A DNA stretch of 64,000 nt from an uncultured Eubacteriales bacterium (GTDB lineage: Bacteria > Bacillota > Clostridia > Oscillospirales > Oscillospiraceae), in NCBI GenBank assembly GCA_959602365.1, contig CAUGSS010000001.1, positions 1 to 64,000 of the forward strand, written 5' to 3'. The notes below the pieces were generated by a model. It searched no databases, was not told the DNA's origin, and saw nothing but the letters and a program-made list of their open reading frames with translations. Positions 60,730 through 64,000 of the stretch are shown in pieces. Position 1 is the first letter of the stretch. Every line of letters begins with the position of its first letter. Position numbers and translations under genes: made by a program.

Positions 60730-61756
60730 AAACAAAGCGGTCACTGAGCGCAAGGGCTTCAAGCATTACTGGTCCAAATTCCAGGCCCTGAACGGCAGCT
60801 CCGTCTTCCTGGCCATGATCGCCGCACTGATTGTATTCGAGGTCATCCTCCAGATCACCCGGGGCGGCGGCGGTGGATTGATCTTCGTCACCCCTGCCAA
60901 TTTGATGATGATCTTCCGGCAGATGGTCTATAACGGCATCATCGCCTTCGGACTGACCCTGGTCATGATGACCGGCAACATCGACCTGTCCGTAGGCAAT
61001 ATGCTCACCTTCACCTGCTGCGTCGCGGCATCGGTGATGATGAGCACCAATAACCCGGCGCTGGCCGTACTGGCCACCCTGGGCTGCGGTGCCCTCTGCG
61101 GCCTGTTCAACGGCATCCTGGTCAGCTATGTGAAGCTGAACAGCTTCATCACCACCCTGGGTGCCAGCTCCATCTTCAGCGCGCTGGCCATGATCGTTTC
61201 CGCCGGCACCGTGCTGGTCATCCCCAACAACTGCGCCATCGGCTTCCGGGCCATCGGCCAGCTCCGCTTCGGCCCGGTCAGCATCCTGGTGATCTGGTTC
61301 GTGGTGGTGGCCCTGATCCTGGGTTTTGTGCTCAGCCGCACCGTCTACGGCCAGCAGCTCTACGCCATCGGCGCCAACCCTGTGGCGGCCCGCTATTCCG
61401 GCATCCGCTTCAAACGCAATATCACGGTGGCCTATCTGATCACCGGCCTGTGCGTGGGCCTGGCCGCTCTGATTATGATGTCCAACTCCCTGAGCTCCAA
61501 CCCCCAGTCCGCCTCCGGCGCGGAGATGGAAATTATCCTCTGCGTGGTGCTGGGCGGCTGCGCGGTCCAGGGCGGCAAGGGCTCCGTCTGGGGCACCATC
61601 ATCGGCGTGCTGTTCTACGGCATTCTGTCCGCCGGCTTTACCAGCCTGCACCTGTCCCAGTACCTCCAGTGGGTGATTATGGGCGCCATCATGCTGTTCG
61701 CCCTGTCGCTTGACGTGCTGAAAGGAAAGGGGGTCAAACTGTGGAAGAGAAAGTGA
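60722..61756 (+). CDS. CUT2-type sugar ABC transporter permease 1
   Basis: 344 residues from ATG 60722, within the last codons of the ATPase gene, preceded by GGAGGCGGAGGAG. About nine membrane helices; the family signature MMTGNIDLSVGNMLTF and the loop YAIGANPVAARYSGI are clear (RbsC/BPD_transp_2 family). It pairs with the second, distinct permease; two permease genes rather than one suggest a heterodimeric channel like YtfT-YjfF or LsrC-LsrD. Confidence 0.93.
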   Translation: MSENKAVTERKGFKHYWSKFQALNGSSVFLAMIAALIVFEVILQITRGGGGGLIFVTPANLMMIFRQMVYNGIIAFGLTLVMMTGNIDLSVGNMLTFTCCVAASVMMSTNNPALAVLATLGCGALCGLFNGILVSYVKLNSFITTLGASSIFSALAMIVSAGTVLVIPNNCAIGFRAIGQLRFGPVSILVIWFVVVALILGFVLSRTVYGQQLYAIGANPVAARYSGIRFKRNITVAYLITGLCVGLAALIMMSNSLSSNPQSASGAEMEIILCVVLGGCAVQGGKGSVWGTIIGVLFYGILSAGFTSLHLSQYLQWVIMGAIMLFALSLDVLKGKGVKLWKRK

Positions 61757-62745
61757 TGACCAGTCAGGTCGAGCGCAAAAAGCGCATGGTACGGCTGTTC
61801 AAAGACAATAACTCCGTGCTGATCCTGGTGATCATGCTGTTTGTCGCCTTTGTCTTTGTGGACGGGTACAGCTCCGGTTTCTACAACGTGATCCGGTACA
61901 CCGCCATGTATGGTCCGGTCTGCCTGGGCCTGGCTCTGGTGATGATCACCGGCAACATCGACCTGTCCGCCGGCTTCCAGGCGGGTTTGGCCGGCGTCAC
62001 CTCGGTGATCTGCTTCAACGCGGTCTATAACGCCACGGGCAACGCGGTGCTCTCCCTGGTGGTCAGCATCATCGGCTGCCTGGTCACCGGTATCGTCACC
62101 GGCCTGATCAATGGCTTCTTTGTGGCAAAAATCGGAGTGTCGGCGCTGATTGCAACCATTGCAGCCAACTACGCCTATCAGGGCATTGTGTTCTACTTTG
62201 CCCAGAGCTCCTTTGCTCCGGAGGACGCCGATATTGTCAAGCTGTTCGCCAACACCAGGATTTTTGGGCTGCGTTGGTTTACCCCCGCTGCCATCGCTTT
62301 CGTGTTGATTATCGCGGTGGTGTTCTTCTGGATGTACAAGACCCGTTTCGGCAGCCGGCTCCATGTGGTGGGTGACAACCCGGAGGCCGCCGCCTATGCC
62401 GGTATCAGCGTCCAGAAGACCGTGTGGGTCACCTATGTGCTCTGCGGCCTGCTCAGCGCCGTCACCGGATTTGTCATGGTGTCCAATGCGGGCTATGCCA
62501 TCTACACCCAGGGCAACAGCCTGTCCACCCTGACCATCTCCTGCTGCGTCATCGGCGGCATCAAGATGTCCGGCGGCAAGGGCACTGCCATCCACGTCCT
62601 GCTGGGCGTTCTGATCATGCGGGTCATCTCCCAGATGATGACCTCCCTGTTCCTGCCCCAGTCCTGGGTCAACCTGATCACCGGCGCCCTGCTCATTGCG
62701 GTGCTGATCATCGACCGCTTCACCAGCAATAAGGCTGCGGATTGA
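61741..62745 (+). CDS. CUT2-type sugar ABC transporter permease 2
   Basis: 334 residues from GTG 61741 (GGGGG 7 nt upstream), overlapping permease 1 by 16 nt. About nine membrane helices with MITGNIDLSAGFQAG and VVGDNPEAAAYAGI, homologous to permease 1 but clearly diverged. The overlap points to coupled translation and fixed stoichiometry. Confidence 0.93.
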   Translation: MEEKVMTSQVERKKRMVRLFKDNNSVLILVIMLFVAFVFVDGYSSGFYNVIRYTAMYGPVCLGLALVMITGNIDLSAGFQAGLAGVTSVICFNAVYNATGNAVLSLVVSIIGCLVTGIVTGLINGFFVAKIGVSALIATIAANYAYQGIVFYFAQSSFAPEDADIVKLFANTRIFGLRWFTPAAIAFVLIIAVVFFWMYKTRFGSRLHVVGDNPEAAAYAGISVQKTVWVTYVLCGLLSAVTGFVMVSNAGYAIYTQGNSLSTLTISCCVIGGIKMSGGKGTAIHVLLGVLIMRVISQMMTSLFLPQSWVNLITGALLIAVLIIDRFTSNKAAD

Positions 62746-62821
62746 TCCTTTGCCTGTTGACGCTCCGCTCCGGCGGTTTGTCATAGAACATCCCTCGATT
62801 GTATCGAAAGGAAGGAAGAAA

Positions 62822-63934
62822 ATGAAAAAAATCAGCAAGCTCTTGGCCCTGGTCCTGGCTCTGGTCATGGCCCTGGCCCTGGTCTCCTGCGGCGGCGTCA
62901 CCGTCGGCGGCGAGACCGGCGGCAACTCCACCGCCAGCACCGGCGACGCATCCACCAGCGCACCTGGGGATGCCTCCACTGGGGATGCCTCCACTTCTGC
63001 CCCTGTTGACGCCTCCGGCGCTCAGGAGGGCTGCAACATCGACCTGACCGGCGTTGACCTGACCGGTTATGAGATCGGCTACGTCACCATCACCTCCACC
63101 GCTCCCTGGGGCGGCCGCGTGGGCACCGAGCTGCAGCGTATGGCTGAAGAGGCCGGCGCTACTGTGAAGAGCCTGGACGCCAACACCGTGGCTGACGACG
63201 TCACCAACTTCTGCCGTCAGATGATCGACAACGGCGTGGACGCTCTGGCCGTCTTCGGCGGCGACCCCACCGCCATGGTGGACATTGCCAAGGAGTGCGA
63301 CGCTGCCGGCATCCCCCTGTTCCTGTGCGCCCTTGACGTGGCTGAGGAAGGCCGCGAGTATGCCACCGCCTGCATCGGCCCCGACCAGGAGCAGATGTGC
63401 TATGACATCGCTCAGTACATGATCGAGGACTTCGGCGCTGACGCCGGCATCAACGTGGTCCAGATCTCCGGCGTGCCCTTCCTGATGGACTATCAGCTCC
63501 GCGAGGCCGGTTTTGCCCGGGCCATGGAGGAGACCAACTACAACGTCTATGAGCCCGACTATGCCTACTCCAGCCGTCCCGACGCCAAGACCTTCATGGA
63601 GCAGCACATCCAGGCTGACGGCGACGCCATCGACGCCGTCATGGGCTATGACGACGACCTGACCATGGGCGCTGTGTCCGCCATCCAGGAAGCCGGCCTG
63701 GGCGACCAGATCAAGGTCTACTCCCTGACCGGCCAGAACGACGCCATTCAGGCGGTCGCCGACGGCCAGATGGAGCTCACCGTCATGAACCGGGCTGACG
63801 ACATCGCCGCCGAGACCTGCGTGGCCATGTATGAGTACTTTACCACCGGTGAGACCGAGTACTATCACTACACTCCGCTGACCTATATCACCTCGGAGAA
63901 CGTGGATGAGTTCATCGGCAAGGGCGAGTTCTGA
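62822..63934 (+). CDS. Sugar-binding lipoprotein of the CUT2 transporter
   Basis: 370 residues from ATG 62822 (AAGGAAGG upstream). Lipoprotein signal with lipobox LVSC (Cys23), a Ser/Thr/Gly-rich linker with short repeats (GDAST, SAPGDAST; about 30-65), then a periplasmic-binding-protein type I fold (about 75-365; IGYVTITSTAPWGGRVGTELQRM, GYDDDLTMGAVSAIQEAG). It captures the substrate outside the membrane for the upstream permeases. Being last in the operon and behind a 76-bp gap is less usual than being first. A strong terminator follows. Confidence 0.92.
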   Translation: MKKISKLLALVLALVMALALVSCGGVTVGGETGGNSTASTGDASTSAPGDASTGDASTSAPVDASGAQEGCNIDLTGVDLTGYEIGYVTITSTAPWGGRVGTELQRMAEEAGATVKSLDANTVADDVTNFCRQMIDNGVDALAVFGGDPTAMVDIAKECDAAGIPLFLCALDVAEEGREYATACIGPDQEQMCYDIAQYMIEDFGADAGINVVQISGVPFLMDYQLREAGFARAMEETNYNVYEPDYAYSSRPDAKTFMEQHIQADGDAIDAVMGYDDDLTMGAVSAIQEAGLGDQIKVYSLTGQNDAIQAVADGQMELTVMNRADDIAAETCVAMYEYFTTGETEYYHYTPLTYITSENVDEFIGKGEF

Positions 63935-63951
63935 TCGCATCCTCTGACCTC

Positions 63952-63985
63952 AAAACGGGAGACGCTTTCGCGTCTCCCGTTTTTT
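63952..63985 (+). terminator. Terminator of the sugar transporter operon
   Basis: Perfect 12-bp arms AACGGGAGACGC and GCGTCTCCCGTT, loop TTTC, then a T-run. Confidence 0.93.
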
Positions 63986-64000
63986 GTGCAAAACCGGCCC

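Overview
The window is GC-rich (about 60% by eye) chromosomal DNA from a low-oxygen, spore-former-lineage Firmicute. The likeliest home is a gut Oscillospiraceae of the Flavonifractor / Pseudoflavonifractor / Lawsonibacter kind. The reasons are TTGACA/TATAAT promoters, AGGAGG ribosome sites, frequent GTG and TTG starts, a VanW protein, an XpaC/TelA pair, CnaB/Spy0128-type pilins with a class B sortase, and a phloretin-hydrolase-type enzyme typical of flavonoid-degrading gut Clostridia. The genus is inferred, not proven.

Layout. 0.1-4.7 kb: a heterodimeric multidrug-type ABC exporter with a divergent TetR regulator. 4.8-10 kb: P-type ATPase, two-component system and methyltransferase. 10.1-13 kb (minus): recR, rpe, threonine ammonia-lyase. 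13.2-17.3 kb: XpaC-like, TelA, TPM-domain protein, GluQ-RS. 17.3-22.7 kb (minus): trkH-trkA potassium uptake, ROK glucokinase, ABC-F ATPase. 23-25.4 kb: VanW protein and a DUF2461 protein. 25.5-27.3 kb (minus): split transketolase.

27.4-37.3 kb is the most interesting region. A complete tyrosine recombinase is followed by a 303-bp segment bounded by perfect 15-bp inverted repeats, then by a catalytically degraded recombinase and a sortase-assembled pilus operon: giant CnaB-type adhesin, small DivIVA-like protein, SipA-like pseudo signal peptidase, two-domain pilin, class B sortase, minor pilin. The segment carries a good promoter that points away from the pilus operon in the sequenced orientation, plus a strong terminator. 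This has the architecture of an ON/OFF DNA-inversion switch captured in the OFF state.

37.4-43 kb: an XRE protein with a hydrophobic glycine repeat, an M50-like membrane protein, a YerC/TrpR-like regulator, a GntR regulator with a PH-domain membrane protein, and a short orphan CRISPR array that decays into a terminator. 43-48.6 kb: a 1730-residue wall-anchored protein with two LamG and two nucleoside-hydrolase-like modules, under a strong promoter and a 340-nt leader. 48.7-51.8 kb: an MFS transporter and LysR regulator lie between a tRNA-Val 3'-end remnant and an intact tRNA-Met/Glu/Val operon, which looks like a decayed tRNA-integrated element. 51.9-58.8 kb: an exonuclease with a probably leaderless mRNA, an HPr-like protein, a phloretin-hydrolase-type enzyme, and a second two-component system with an unknown protein and a C39-type peptidase. 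59-64 kb: a CUT2 sugar ABC transporter operon.

All promoter, terminator and repeat calls are by eye. Functions come from recognised motifs, and no database search was possible.
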